The position numbers and the translations under genes were made by a program. Shown here one piece after another: positions 48,544 through 59,100 of a stretch of DNA of 64,000 bases. The notes beneath the pieces were generated by a model, which saw nothing but the letters and a program-made list of their open reading frames with translations, was not told the DNA's origin and made no database searches. The DNA comes from Oryzias latipes (lineage: Eukaryota > Chordata > Actinopteri > Beloniformes > Adrianichthyidae). The DNA lies in contig NC_019867.2 of the NCBI RefSeq assembly GCF_002234675.1, positions 28,757,166 through 28,821,165 on the forward strand, given 5' to 3'. The first letter of the stretch is position 1; the number at the start of each line of letters is the position of its first letter.

Positions 48544-49683
48544 TTACTTGAGCCAAGGGTGAAGCAGAATCTGTTCCAGACTGGGGCGCCTTCTTGGGTT
48601 TTGGATGAAGCATTGCTTCATAAAGTCTTTGCAGTCTTTGGAAAGGTTTTGCCTGAGTTGGAGCTTTTTCTCCATGAGTTTAGTTGAATTGAAACGTTTG
48701 TTGTGGAGGCATTCAAACAGGACAATTCCCAGCTGCCACACTGTTGTGGGTCTAGCGCTGTACGTGTGTTCATACCACCATTCTGGAGGGGCGTGAATCT
48801 CTGTTCCATAAAAGGTGGTGTATTCTGAATGTGACTCTGTGAAGCAGCTGACTCCAAAGTCAATTAAACGGACTTGTGGGGCGCCTGAACTCATGTCTAT
48901 CAAGATGTTTTCCACTTTGATGTCTCGGTGGAAAATCTTTTTGTCCTGAAGGGAAATGGCTGCTTTTACTAGTTGTTTCAGGATCATCTTGGCTTCTTTT
49001 TCTCCAAACCAATCTCTACACTCTTGAACGTAAGTTTGAAGATCCACGGCTGGCATTGGTCTCTCCAAAACCAGGATCAGCTCATGTGGCAGCACATACC
49101 AGTCTAGCAAGGCGATTGGTGCTCTTCTGCCAGCGGAGTGTGATGTTCCGCTCCTGAGCTTCAGCATCACAGCCACTTCCCCAGATATCTCTCTTCCCTT
49201 TTCATCCACGTGTTTGCAGTACTGGTATTTATTGGGGACGTGTTTGATGGCAACGTCCAAATGATCTGATTTGCGATAGCCAGCAAACACAGATCCACAA
49301 CCTCCTTCACCGAGTGGATGCAGTTCTACATATTTAGCCTCAAATCTAAGCTTTGGGTTGTCTTCTTCAGCTGGGTTTCCTCTGAATCTTTTGTCCAGCG
49401 GTTGTTCCAGATAGCTTGCTTTTCTCTTTCTGTTATGGTCAGGAATATAGAATGCAGATTCATCCTTTAGGGAAGGAAACTCAAGGTCCCTTCTTTTCTT
49501 TGTCGGTGTTGCAGATTCTTTGTCATAGTCAGAGATTTTCCTTTTGCCGCATCTTTGCTTGACTTTAGCATCATCTTGAAATTGAACAATGACTTTTAGT
49601 GGGTCACTGTGAAATGGAGGATTTTGATGTTTGCTTCCAAGGAAAGCGACTTTCCTAAGAAAACTGCCCTGATTTTGAAACAT
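48544..49683 (-). CDS. Pim-family serine/threonine kinase, intronless, teleost-type
   Basis: Single exon, 379 aa from the ATG at 49683; the frame stays open three codons further upstream only through a TTG. A Lys/Arg-rich N-terminal extension of about 115 residues precedes a complete kinase domain (about 118-378). Glycine loop LGEGGCGSV (124-132), VAIK lysine K147, alpha-C glutamate E169, the Pim hinge ERPMP (207-211, matching the ERPxP of PIM1-3), HRD catalytic D254 in FHRDIKVENILID, DFG D275, and PPEWW with E301 are all present, so it should be active. PIM kinases are constitutively active Ser/Thr kinases that promote growth and survival. Mammalian PIM1 is about 313 aa and has introns, so this looks like one of the divergent intronless pim-like genes amplified in fish. 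No frameshift or stop is present. Confidence 0.9.
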   Translation of the reverse strand: MFQNQGSFLRKVAFLGSKHQNPPFHSDPLKVIVQFQDDAKVKQRCGKRKISDYDKESATPTKKRRDLEFPSLKDESAFYIPDHNRKRKASYLEQPLDKRFRGNPAEEDNPKLRFEAKYVELHPLGEGGCGSVFAGYRKSDHLDVAIKHVPNKYQYCKHVDEKGREISGEVAVMLKLRSGTSHSAGRRAPIALLDWYVLPHELILVLERPMPAVDLQTYVQECRDWFGEKEAKMILKQLVKAAISLQDKKIFHRDIKVENILIDMSSGAPQVRLIDFGVSCFTESHSEYTTFYGTEIHAPPEWWYEHTYSARPTTVWQLGIVLFECLHNKRFNSTKLMEKKLQLRQNLSKDCKDFMKQCFIQNPRRRPSLEQILLHPWLK

Positions 49684-50010
49684 GGTTTTCAAAAAGCTTT
49701 AACACTGAGAAGAGAAGAATATCAGTCTTTAAAAAGACTACGAAGGTCTTCCTCTTTCAGTGAAGGCTCAGGGGAGTCAACCTGACTTGGGTTAGCACGT
49801 GTATAAGTGGATTAGGTTGGCAGTGACATCATAAAGCAGTTGGTGACATCAGGTTGGCATTGTCATCAATGATGTCATAAAGCAGTAGGTGACATCAATG
49901 TGTCTTGACTTGGGGCTATATGTCGTGTTGCCTAGCAACATGACTGTAAGGCATTATTAAAGGGTCTTTATGATGCCCTAGAATCATTATGTCATGTTGC
50001 TAGGCAACAG
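49684..50010 (-). promoter_or_regulatory. Upstream region of the pim-like gene with an inverted X-box pair
   Basis: Contains GTTGCCTAGCAAC at 49927-49939 and its exact reverse complement GTTGCTAGGCAAC at 49996-50008. Both fit the RFX X-box pattern GTTRCC-N(0-3)-RGYAAC. They lie in an inverted repeat of about 18 bp whose arms start 69 bp apart. Between these and the gene, the CATAAAGCAG block repeats at 49830 and 49876, together with several TGACATCA (ATF/CRE-like) octamers. Whether it is a promoter or a small hairpin element is not decided by sequence. Confidence 0.4.
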
Positions 50011-51300
50011 AGCTTTTTTCTTAGGACAGAATAGGAAAGATACAACCAGTTACACAATTCATCGGTGTACCTTTAAACAAATTAACAAACCTAATTTACA
50101 TAAGAAAAATTGAAAGTAATGAAGACACAATTTTATATGAGATTTGAATTATTACATATAAAAATGTGTAATTACATGATGTTACAAAACCCTTTAACTA
50201 ACATGAATAACAAACCCTAATATTATATGAAAACAATAAGTTTGCTCCTGGGGAAAAAGTGATTTTTTTTTAACTCCACCCAAATACCTGCAAATGAAAA
50301 AAAAACCTTCATGACATCATTAAATCTGCTAATGGGAACAGTTTTGAAATATGGTTTGCTTTTGAACTGGGAGTCATTAAAAAATGAAAAATGAAACTCT
50401 GCCATTGGGAATTATTAGTTATTTTTGCAGCTCAGACTTCCCTCCTCCTTCCGCCCACTTCTTCCAGCACCTCTGGGGAGACCCCAGGGTGTTCTTAGGT
50501 CAGCCGACAGACATAGTCTCTTCAGCGTGACCTTGGTCTTCCCTGGGACCTCCACCCAGTGGAACATGCGTGGAACAATCCCCAGCGAGAAGTCCAAGAG
50601 GCGTCTGGACCAGATGCTTGAGTCACCTCAACAGGCTCCTCTTGACGTGGAGGACCAGTGGCTCTACTCCGAGGTCTCTCCAGGTGACCGAGCTTCTCAC
50701 CCAATCTCTGAAGGAGGACCTGGAAAACTCCCATCCAGCCAGCTTCTTCACCAAAGAACCAAAGGTAGGACCCCTTCTTGGACCACATGAATCACATGTT
50801 AATTCTCAACTAAAATATATTCTAACATCCAACTGTGTTCTTTTTGAAACTCAATCAGGTTTCAGGGCCACAGTGCAATCACAGCTGCAGTGTCTGCAAC
50901 AAATGACATCATCAGTGCCTTGGCCACAAACCTGCTCTACTGTGTGTCTCCTCTGCTTTCCCCTTTTCTGATCAGGTGCTGATATAGTGAAGAAAAGCTT
51001 TGGAAGTTTCTCTTTGTTGTGGAGAACTCAGCATTTCAGCTGTTTAGCATCAGTAGAAAACCTTTTCCCTGCTGGAATTCAGCTGCTCAGATCTGCTGCT
51101 AATCCCAGAAATGTTGACATGAGGAACCATTTCAAGGGAAATAAAGAGGCTTTCCTACAAAATCAAATCTAGAACTAAGAAGAAATTGTCTGTTAAACTA
51201 AAACTTCTTTAGATTTTGTGTAAAGTTTATTAAAACACAACAACTATTGACTAGAATGAACAAAAAAAGAATGAAATAGTTTAAATATTGAAGTTTCTGA
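50010..51300. other. Spacer with weak coding-like duplicate blocks
   Basis: No gene I can support. The block 50690-50790 (CATCCAGC...CTTCACCAAAGAACCAAAGG) resembles 54045-54105, and 50930-50994 is repeated at 43578. ORFs over 50425-50970 overlap on both strands, and none resembles a protein I know. Confidence 0.4.
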
Positions 51301-51307
51301 AAATGAA

Positions 51308-51977
51308 TCAGGAGTTTGTCTTCATCATTCTTTTGGCTGTTGGTGCAGCATCCGTACTTTTAGCACTTCTCTTAAAGTTCTGCTGTCCATGCTGCTTTTT
51401 TCTTTCTGCCAGTATTGATTTGAGGTTCTTGACCCACTTTGTGTTCGTACTGTTCATGGTCGGGGGCGGTACGGGTTTTCTCTTGGGGTGTGGGGTGTTT
51501 GAAGGTCTCTTTGAAGAACTGGGTCCATCACATCTTCCTGCAGGATTTCCTTTGTGCTGTCTCTTTAGAACAAGCTTGTCTTGGTCTTTCAGCTTCTCGT
51601 AGGTCCAGAAGTCCTCCTTGTGTGATGAAGAACACTGAGTTGGAGGAGAGGCAGAGGAAGCAGTGGAGAAACGTCTTGGAGGAGAGTCTGAATCTGAGGA
51701 GAAACTCAAACCACCCGTAGGTGTTCTTTGGAACAGGGTTGATGTTTGGAGAGGATGGAGCATAGAGATACTTCTGAGGAGGAGAGTCTGAGTCTGAAGA
51801 GGAGCTCAGTCCAAACTCTGGAACCGGGCCAGTTGGTGTCTTTGGAACAGAGTTGATGGTCTCCTCTGGGTTCTCTGATGTTCCAGGAATTAGAATTCTT
51901 CTCACAACAAGTATTGGATCGTCAGGATCGCTTGGGTTGGGAAGCAAAAGAGATTTCCAAGTGTAGTGCTGCTCTGT
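51308..51977 (-). pseudogene. Copy B of the unrecognised Ser/Pro-rich gene, frameshifted exon
   Basis: A splice acceptor (TTATGTTCAG) precedes 51977, and the frame opens TEQHYTWKSLLLPNPSDPDD, then ILVVRR, GTSENPEETINSVPKTPTGP and SSSSDSDSPP. A partial internal duplication of the VPKTPTGP block follows. In its second unit an extra base near 51724 (plus-strand GTGTTCTTTGG against GTGTCTTTGG at 51837) shifts the frame. The continuing frame then reads TPTGG, SASPPTQCSSSHKEDFWTYE, a basic stretch with HPKRKPVPPP, and ends MMKTNS, stop at 51308. I do not recognise the family and see no enzyme or membrane motif. The sequence is Ser/Pro/Lys-rich and probably disordered. It is either a pseudogene or a gene with an unusual splice. 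Confidence 0.5.
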
Positions 51978-52167
51978 CTGAACATAAAGAAAACATTTAT
52001 TTCAGTATTTCACTAGAAATGAAAACCTGTTTGTTTAAAGATTATCTACTGAATTCTGATTAAAACACAACAACAATTGACTAGGATGAATAAAAAAAGA
52101 ATAAAATAGTTTAAATATTGATCTTCCTGAAAATTAATCAGAAGTTCGAAGAGTAAAGTTAATCTTT

Positions 52168-52590
52168 TTAGCTTTTGGTGCAGCTGAAAGACCTTGAGGA
52201 GAAAGAGAAGGAGCATTTATGGGAACGTACCAAGCTTGTACTGGAGCTCAGCTGAACATTTGAGGAGGTCTTTGGAGACCTGTGTGACGAACTGGGTCCA
52301 TCACATCTTCCTACACGATGTCCTGTGAAGTCCTCCTTGTTTGATGAAGAACACTGAGTTGGAGGAGAGGCAGAGGAGGCAGTGGAGAGACTTCTTGGAG
52401 GAGAGTCTGAAGAGGAGCTCAGTCCAAACTCTGGAACTGGGCCAGTCGGTGTCTTTGGAACAGAGTTGATGGTCTCCTCTGGGTTCTCTGATGTTCCAGG
52501 AATTGGAATTCTTCTCACAACAAGTCTTGGATTGTCAGGATCGCTCGGGTTTGGAAGAAAAAGAGATTTCCAAGTGTAGCGCTGCTCTGT
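52168..52590 (-). CDS. Copy C of the unrecognised Ser/Pro-rich gene, partial exon
   Basis: Begins after the same acceptor as copy B (52591) and reads TEQRYTWKSLFLPNPSDPDN, PRLVVRRIPIPG, the ENPEETINSVPKTPTGP block and SASPPTQCSSSNKEDF, all open to a TAA at 52168. Compared with copies A and B, the WTYEKLKDQDKL block is missing after KEDF. A polypyrimidine-AG acceptor (TCTTTCAG near 52190) could start a further exon in another frame, with AAPKAKK resembling the AAPTAKR end of copy B. The 5' exons were not identified. Function is unknown, and this too may be a decayed copy. Confidence 0.4.
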   Translation of the reverse strand, partial: TEQRYTWKSLFLPNPSDPDNPRLVVRRIPIPGTSENPEETINSVPKTPTGPVPEFGLSSSSDSPPRSLSTASSASPPTQCSSSNKEDFTGHRVGRCDGPSSSHRSPKTSSNVQLSSSTSLVRSHKCSFSFSSRSFSCTKS

Positions 52591-53157
52591 CTGAACATAA
52601 AGAATACATTTATTTCAGTATTTCTCTAAAATACTGAATACTGTAATAAAATACTGTATCTGACACTTGTGTCGGTGTGAGTGCACGTGTGCGTGCACGT
52701 GTGAGGTGAACTGGTGTTGCCAGCATTCCTCTGAGCACTGGGAGCTTGTTGGACTAGTGGTTGACCAGACTTTCTCTATTTTGATGGATTTCTTTGAAGA
52801 AACTGAAAGGGGAAGTGATGAGGGAACCACTGAACTCAGTCTCCCAGAGTTCTTTGCTGCAGTGAGCCTGTAGATTTTGTGCTGTTTGGAAACTTCTGCA
52901 GCATCTGCTACAGTAAGTTCACCTGTATTTTTGTGGAGTGGTTGCAGGTTTAATGTGGTTTTATGATGAATAATTCTCAGTCAGAACATATGGTAGACTA
53001 TGATTTTACTAGTTTTTGTTCATGGAGGATTCAGGACCTTTTTCTGTATGATTTTATTTCCAGTTCCTCCTCCTCTTCATTCATTTTCACCTTTTATCAG
53101 ATTAAAAAATGTCTGAATCTTTTCTTGTAACCCTTTAAAACCCAAATTCAGGAGAGG

Positions 53158-53321
53158 AGGAGAAGGTTTAGTTTCTCCTGTTGGGAGGGTGCAGATTCAC
53201 ACCCTGGATTGTGTAACAAACACAAAGTTGATGAGAACCTATCTGGGAAACTGTTTATCTGAGTTGTGCAGTGATTCCACAGAAGAGGGTGGAATAGTGA
53301 TGAAACCTTGGGGTTGGGTCC
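53158..53321. repeat. Local direct duplication, unit 1
   Basis: Shares AACAAACACAAAGTTGATGA, TATCTGGGAAA, GTGATTCCACAGAAGA and CTTGGGGTTGGGTCC in order with 55475-55638, with moderate divergence. It has no gene and lies upstream of the lipoxygenase. Confidence 0.8.
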
Positions 53322-53522
53322 AAAAACATGCTTCAGGGTTAATTAGTGATTCTAAATTGTCTCTGCTTGTAAACATGAGTGTTGTTGTTTGTGTGGCCCT
53401 GCAATGGATTAGTGAACTATCCAAAGTGAACTTCGGCTTCAGCCAACAGTGGCTGGGATAGGCTCCAGCAACCCTGTGACCCTAAAAGAGAATAAGTGTG
53501 TTTGGACAATGGATGGATAGAC
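53320..53522 (+). repeat. Dispersed repeat with a tRNA-like head, 3' part only
   Basis: Holds AAACATGCTTCAGGGTTAAT, TCTAAATTGTCTCTG, GGCTGGGATAGGCTCCAGCA and a GGATGGATAG tail, the 3' two thirds of the family seen at 15144. The head is missing. Confidence 0.7.
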
Positions 53523-55870
53523 TGGGGGGTGAGGTGGGGGGACTTAGATAAACTCTGTTTTACTGTAGTGAAACAACATTTTTATTCATTTTAGATTTAA
53601 CTTGAGTTTACAGAGGAAAAAACAGAAATAAAAATCTCAAAGTACTTTAGGTTCTTTTTGTTGTTTAGTTCAAATGTAGGTTACGTTGGTTAAATGGATC
53701 TGCAAAATGATTTAATGTCGATTTAATGTGACCTGACCTTTCTACCCTAGAACTTTACACAGTAACCAGTCATGGTGAGGCAGCTTACCAAGATTAGAAG
53801 CAAACAAAAAGCAGCTTTAAATTAAAATGTAAGATTTTTAAATCTAACTTCTTGTCACAGTCTTGTGATCATTTTAGTATTTTGTCACTTACACCTGAAC
53901 TCTCTTCATTCTCTGATCTGATCTCAGTAGGTTGTCCTGTCATCTACTGATTACCGTTGGTGTTTTCATTGCTAGAACTTCCTGTCAAATCAGGCTAGCT
54001 AAAGTTCTGCTCTTCTGGACTCCACATCTGAAGAAGATGACAACTCCATCCAGCTGAGATGGAGACTTCTTAACCAAAGAACCAACAGTAGGACAACGTC
54101 TTGGTCCTCAGAATAAAGGGTTGAGTCTGACTTTCACTTCTTCCTACCCTCTTCTGTGGAAGAACTGTGTGGAAATAGACCTCTCCTTTGTTATCTCACA
54201 GCCCAGGTGACACATTTTATGAGCTTGACACTTTCTCAGGTTTTCTCTTATCAACTTTACCTTTATTGATCAATCCAGAGTGTGACTTGTCATCCTCCCA
54301 CATGGATGAACCAAACCCTTTTCCTGCCAGCAGCAGCCTTACTCAGGTTTCCACAGAATTACCAGCCGGGGCCCCAAGGCTGGACTTTGCTGCAGCGGTT
54401 GTGATGAAGATGAGCTGAAGAGTTGAACTTCAGGCAAAAGATTATTAGAGGTAATGAAACTTCTGTAACTGTAACCCAGAACCTCTCCCAGTTCTTTATG
54501 TCTTCTGCACATAGATATATTGAGGTCTCCCTTCAAAACGTCCATCTACTGACCCCTTTCACCACATGACCAGCTGCACTGAATGATCATTCAGTGAACT
54601 CTGGAGGCTGAGCAGGTATGGCAAGCCATGAAGACCATAAAAGCCCCTAGATCCTGACATATATGCATGGATGCAAACGTCCCTGTGTATAGTATGCTTT
54701 GTGCAGGAGTCTGCGTTTCCTTTTAGTTTTGTTTTGACAGTTTCTATATCAATACTTTGGATGCAGTGCGTTGAAGCAAACAATCTAAGAAGAAAGTGAC
54801 AAGCTGCAAATTAGGTAAGCAGCTATGGTGAATGCAGACCCTAATACTAAATCTAGGTTTTGATTCCTGTTTGGACCAGGACTGATACGAGGATGAGCCC
54901 TCATGTGGCAGTGACAGGTGTGTGGTTTTGTACAACCAGCTGTCAGGAACTGGTGGTGTTGGACCCAAAATGCCTCCTGCACCAGGCTTGGTGGCAGAAC
55001 CTTAAACATTTCTCAAATAAACTGAATCCTGAGCAAAACTCTGGAGAAGCCGACAAAGCAGATGACCTGACAATGACAAACTGAAAACCAGACACTCAAA
55101 CACACTGAGGACCTGGAGTGACTGACAGTAGACTAATCAGAACAGAACATGACCAACAATGTCACTGAAACACTAAAGTAGAGTGGACAACCATCACAGT
55201 ACCCCTCTCCAAAAGGAAACATTCCAGATAATCTTTCAAACTACAACATTTGGACGGAGAAGACCTTATGGAACAAAAGAGCAAAAACAGAAAAAGTTTG
55301 ACTCAGACAAATTCTAAAGTATTTTCATACATTCTAAAGTATTTTCATACATTCTTGTCAAAAGAACTGTGAGACTGATGGTGAGGTTTCACGTTTTCCC
55401 GACTATATTTCTTCTCGTCAGCAGAGGGTTGACGTTGGTGCTTCCCTGCAGCCTAATGGAAGCTGGTTCTGTAGAGAAGATGGTTTGGTTTCTCCTTTTG
55501 GGAGGCTGCAGATTGAAACACTGGATTGAGTAACAAACACAAAGTTGATGAGAACATATCTGGGAAATTATCAACCTGAGTTGTGTAGTGATTCCACAGA
55601 AGAAGGTGGAGTAGTGATGAACACTTGGGGTTGGGTCCACCTGCTGACCCCTTTTACTACATGACAGTCCATATGTGTGAATGACTGAGAGGCAGTTATC
55701 CAGTATGAAAATCATTTTGTCTTCAAAAACTGCTCCATCCATGAGTTCCAGGCACCTGTAGGAATCTTTAAAGGTCACTTTCAGGACATGATGAAGCCAC
55801 TGAAGCTTCAGAGTCCACAGTCATCACATTCATGAGGAAACAAGCATTAAAGTGCAACCATCAATGACAG
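53523..55870. other. Spacer upstream of the lipoxygenase gene
   Basis: Only small ORFs without family features. It contains the second duplication unit (55475-55638) and a 24-bp tandem repeat, AAAGTATTTTCATACATTCT-type, at about 55315-55354. The lipoxygenase promoter was not identified. Confidence 0.4.
55475..55638. repeat. Local direct duplication, unit 2
   Basis: Partner of 53158-53321 in the same orientation, 2.3 kb apart. A following CTGACCCCTTTTACTACATG also resembles 54551-54570, so the spacer was duplicated in more than one step. Confidence 0.8.
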
Positions 55871-56172
55871 CTGATTGTTTCCTTTTTCTGAAGAACCTCA
55901 CACGCTGAAGCTGTTTAAACATGTTGAAAGTTTCATCATCAGAAGCATCTGCTGCGCGTCACAGAACATGCCCACAACACTGCCTTTAAAAGAGCGAAGC
56001 CTCTGTGAGGAGCTGTATCTGCAGAGCAGTTCTTCAGAGGACGTTCTTGGTTTGATGCTCAGAGGTGAGACCTGCTTTTTGAAAACCTGAAACATAGCAA
56101 CAGAAGTGTCTTATTGATCTGCTTCTGGTTTGGTTCTTGAAGCCTGTCAGGAATCTTTTGCTGAAAGACAAA

Positions 56173-59100
56173 ATGACCGTGGAGTACCAAGTGACCGTTT
56201 CTACCGAGGACGTGGCCTTTGCTGGGACCATAGATGACGTGTACATCACCCTGGTGGGCCAGGATGGCAGCAGTGAACAAGTGAAGCTGGATAAAAGCAA
56301 GTCTGCTTTCCACAGAGGAGATGTAAGTAGAAAGCATTGGTTTGTGTGTTTAAGAGCGCCCCCTGTTGCTGCACTGCTGTCAAAGTCTGCAGCAGAGGTT
56401 GTGTTTCTGCAGGAGGCAGAACAAAGGAAGATCTGAGATGGTGATGAACGTGTTTTCTCTCAAATCCAGGAGTCCACGTTCACTGTGACCTGCTCTGAAG
56501 ACCTGGGACAGCTGCTGGAGATCCAGCTTGAAAAATGGGGATGGATCATCATCAAAGACAGTTGGCTCCCTGCAAAGGTGGAGGTGGAGTCTCCTGATGG
56601 AAAAGTCTACAGTTTTCCCATCTACCACTGGTTAACAGACAGCAAGAAGCACTTCTTCAGGGAGGGGGCAGGTCTGTTCCTCTCACATGCACTTTGCTGT
56701 CCACATGCTGTCCTCCAGAATGATCTGACCTGCTTCTGGGCTTTTCTTCTCTGCTCTCAGCTGTGCTGGACTTCCAGGAGACAAATCCTCAGATGATCAA
56801 GACGAGGAAGAATGAGCTGAAGAATCAGAAGAATCTCTACAGGTCAGAGTTCAGATCTTTAAAGATGTTCTTTATGGTGATGCTCCATCATGATCTCAGC
56901 TCTGATGAAAGGAGCCACAGCTCCTCCCTCTGTTCACTGCATAGAAATACACTGAGCAGCTGATCAATCAGATCAGGGTTTTAGATGAAGCCATCTTTGT
57001 TGTTGGACGTGTCCAGGTCCCTCTGGGATCAGGACTGCTCACAGCTGGCTTACCTTCCTCTGCTCTCTACTGTTCTGTTCTGCTCAGGTGGGCCGTTTAC
57101 AAAGAGGGAATACCACTCTGCATGGAGGCAGATACCCTGAAGTCTCTGCCCCCGGATGACCGCTACCCCTACACAAGAGAACTGGAGTTTAACTTCACAG
57201 CAGTGGCAGCGTAGGTGTCTGCTTCCTGATGGTGTGACATGTCAGAGTGACTTTGAGCTCAGGAAGTGACTGTAATGTTCTCACCCTGCAGGCTGGGAAA
57301 GCTGGGTTTGGAGGCGTGGTCTAATTGTATAGACAAGTGGAACAGCATGAGGGACATTGAACAGCTGTACGAGTGTCATGTGACCTCCATGTCAGGTACT
57401 CTCATTGATTCTTACAGAAAAAGAAATCCTTCCAAATACCATCAAAAATGTTACAGAGATGAACAGTGTAGTTTTTATGCAGATGGAGAGAATATTTGTG
57501 ACAGAAAGACGCTCTTTCCAGAAACCACAGCTCTAGAGGGTCACTGTGGTGGACTGAGCAGTAGAAGGCAAGGACAGCTAACAATTTAATCAAAAATATT
57601 GAAATTCATTTTTCAAAAAGTGTAAATGGGCAAAAATGGGCCCTTAAAAGAGGTCAAAGCAACAAAGTTAACTCAAGCGTTTAAATGTAACAGAGGACAA
57701 CTGAACAAACAAACCAACACAATTTAACTGATCTACCTAATTGCAAACACAAGGGAACATATATAGTGGCTGATCAAACCAACTAGACACACAAGGGGGA
57801 ACTTAAAAAGACTAAGACAAAATACAGAGAACAAACTAAACTAAAGTCCATCCTATAGTAAATTAACATACACAAATAAATGAAAATAAAGATCATCAAA
57901 ATAGAAACTACAGTAAAGAAACACAGAAAGAGTTCCTTGTCCACTGGGTGATGGTTCAGTCCAATTAGCTGCCTGCTGAATATAAGGCCTCTGCTGACTG
58001 GCATGCATTGTTGTGTCAGGCCTGACTTGATTGTTCCAGCAGCAGATGGCAGCAGCAGCAAGAATGGTCCCCTCAGCACTGGTAACTCAAAGCATAACAT
58101 CAAATTAATAAAGCAAATTATAATAAAGTCAACTGAAACATGTTAATAAATTTCATGATCAAATGTGTGCTATTTTTGAAAAAGAAATCTAAAAGTATAT
58201 GCAAACAAATAAAGTGAACAGATATATGTAGGGTGTGGTGCAGGAGGTTACTGCCCTGATGGTGTGGCAGCATAGGCAGCCATCACAGTCACACTTCAAT
58301 ACAGATCATTTCTAGTAACATAAATCTGGTCAAGAAAGATGAATCCTTCCTTGAAACTGTTTGGAACTAGATAGGTAGGATACAGTTGATAAAAGTTGAT
58401 ACCGTTGATAAAAAGCTTGACAAATTTACAAAAAGAAAACTTCTGACATATATTCTTCAGCGTGGCAAATCCTACGTAATTTCTAAAACAAACAAAAAAC
58501 GTATTAAACATATTTTCTGTATTTCAGTTGTTTGACGGGTTTTAAAACCTGAAATGTCTTTGCAGTGACTAACACTGTGTTCATAAAAGAGGACTTGTAG
58601 CTACAGAGCCTGTCCTGATCACATTAGAGGATTGTTTTCACCCAAAATAAGACAATATTCTATTTTTTAAAGATTTCACTAAATTTTAACAGGATGGTTT
58701 TTGGAGAACGCCTTTTAAAAACAGATTTGTTTTGTCAGATTACGCCATGAAGCACTGGAGGGAGGACGCCTTCTTTGGCTACCAGTTTCTAAATGGAGTG
58801 AACCCGATGATGATCCAACGCTGTAAAACTCTCCCATCAAAGTTTCCTGTCCCCTTGGACATGAACTTCAGCAAGTCTCAGCTCACTCTGCGGACTGAAA
58901 TGATGGTAACAAGCTCCTGACACGCAGCAGACAGATTCTTCTCTGGTTTCCACATGAACGTGGTGCTAAAATCAACCCCTGAGGGTAACAGTGTCATCTT
59001 TCTCCCCATTCACAACAGAAAGGAAACATCTTTCTGTGCGACTACAACATTCTGGATGGGGTGGAAACAAACACCATCAATGGGAGGAAGCAGTTTCTAG

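Noticed and set aside
55875-56090. 71-codon frame just upstream of the lipoxygenase
   Set aside because: It is not in frame with the PLAT start, has an equal-sized frame on the opposite strand, and does not extend lipoxygenase homology.
57402-58520. Possible extra lipoxygenase exon in the long intron 57396-58738
   Set aside because: The exon phases on either side already join correctly to give a full-length protein, and the frames inside show no lipoxygenase homology.
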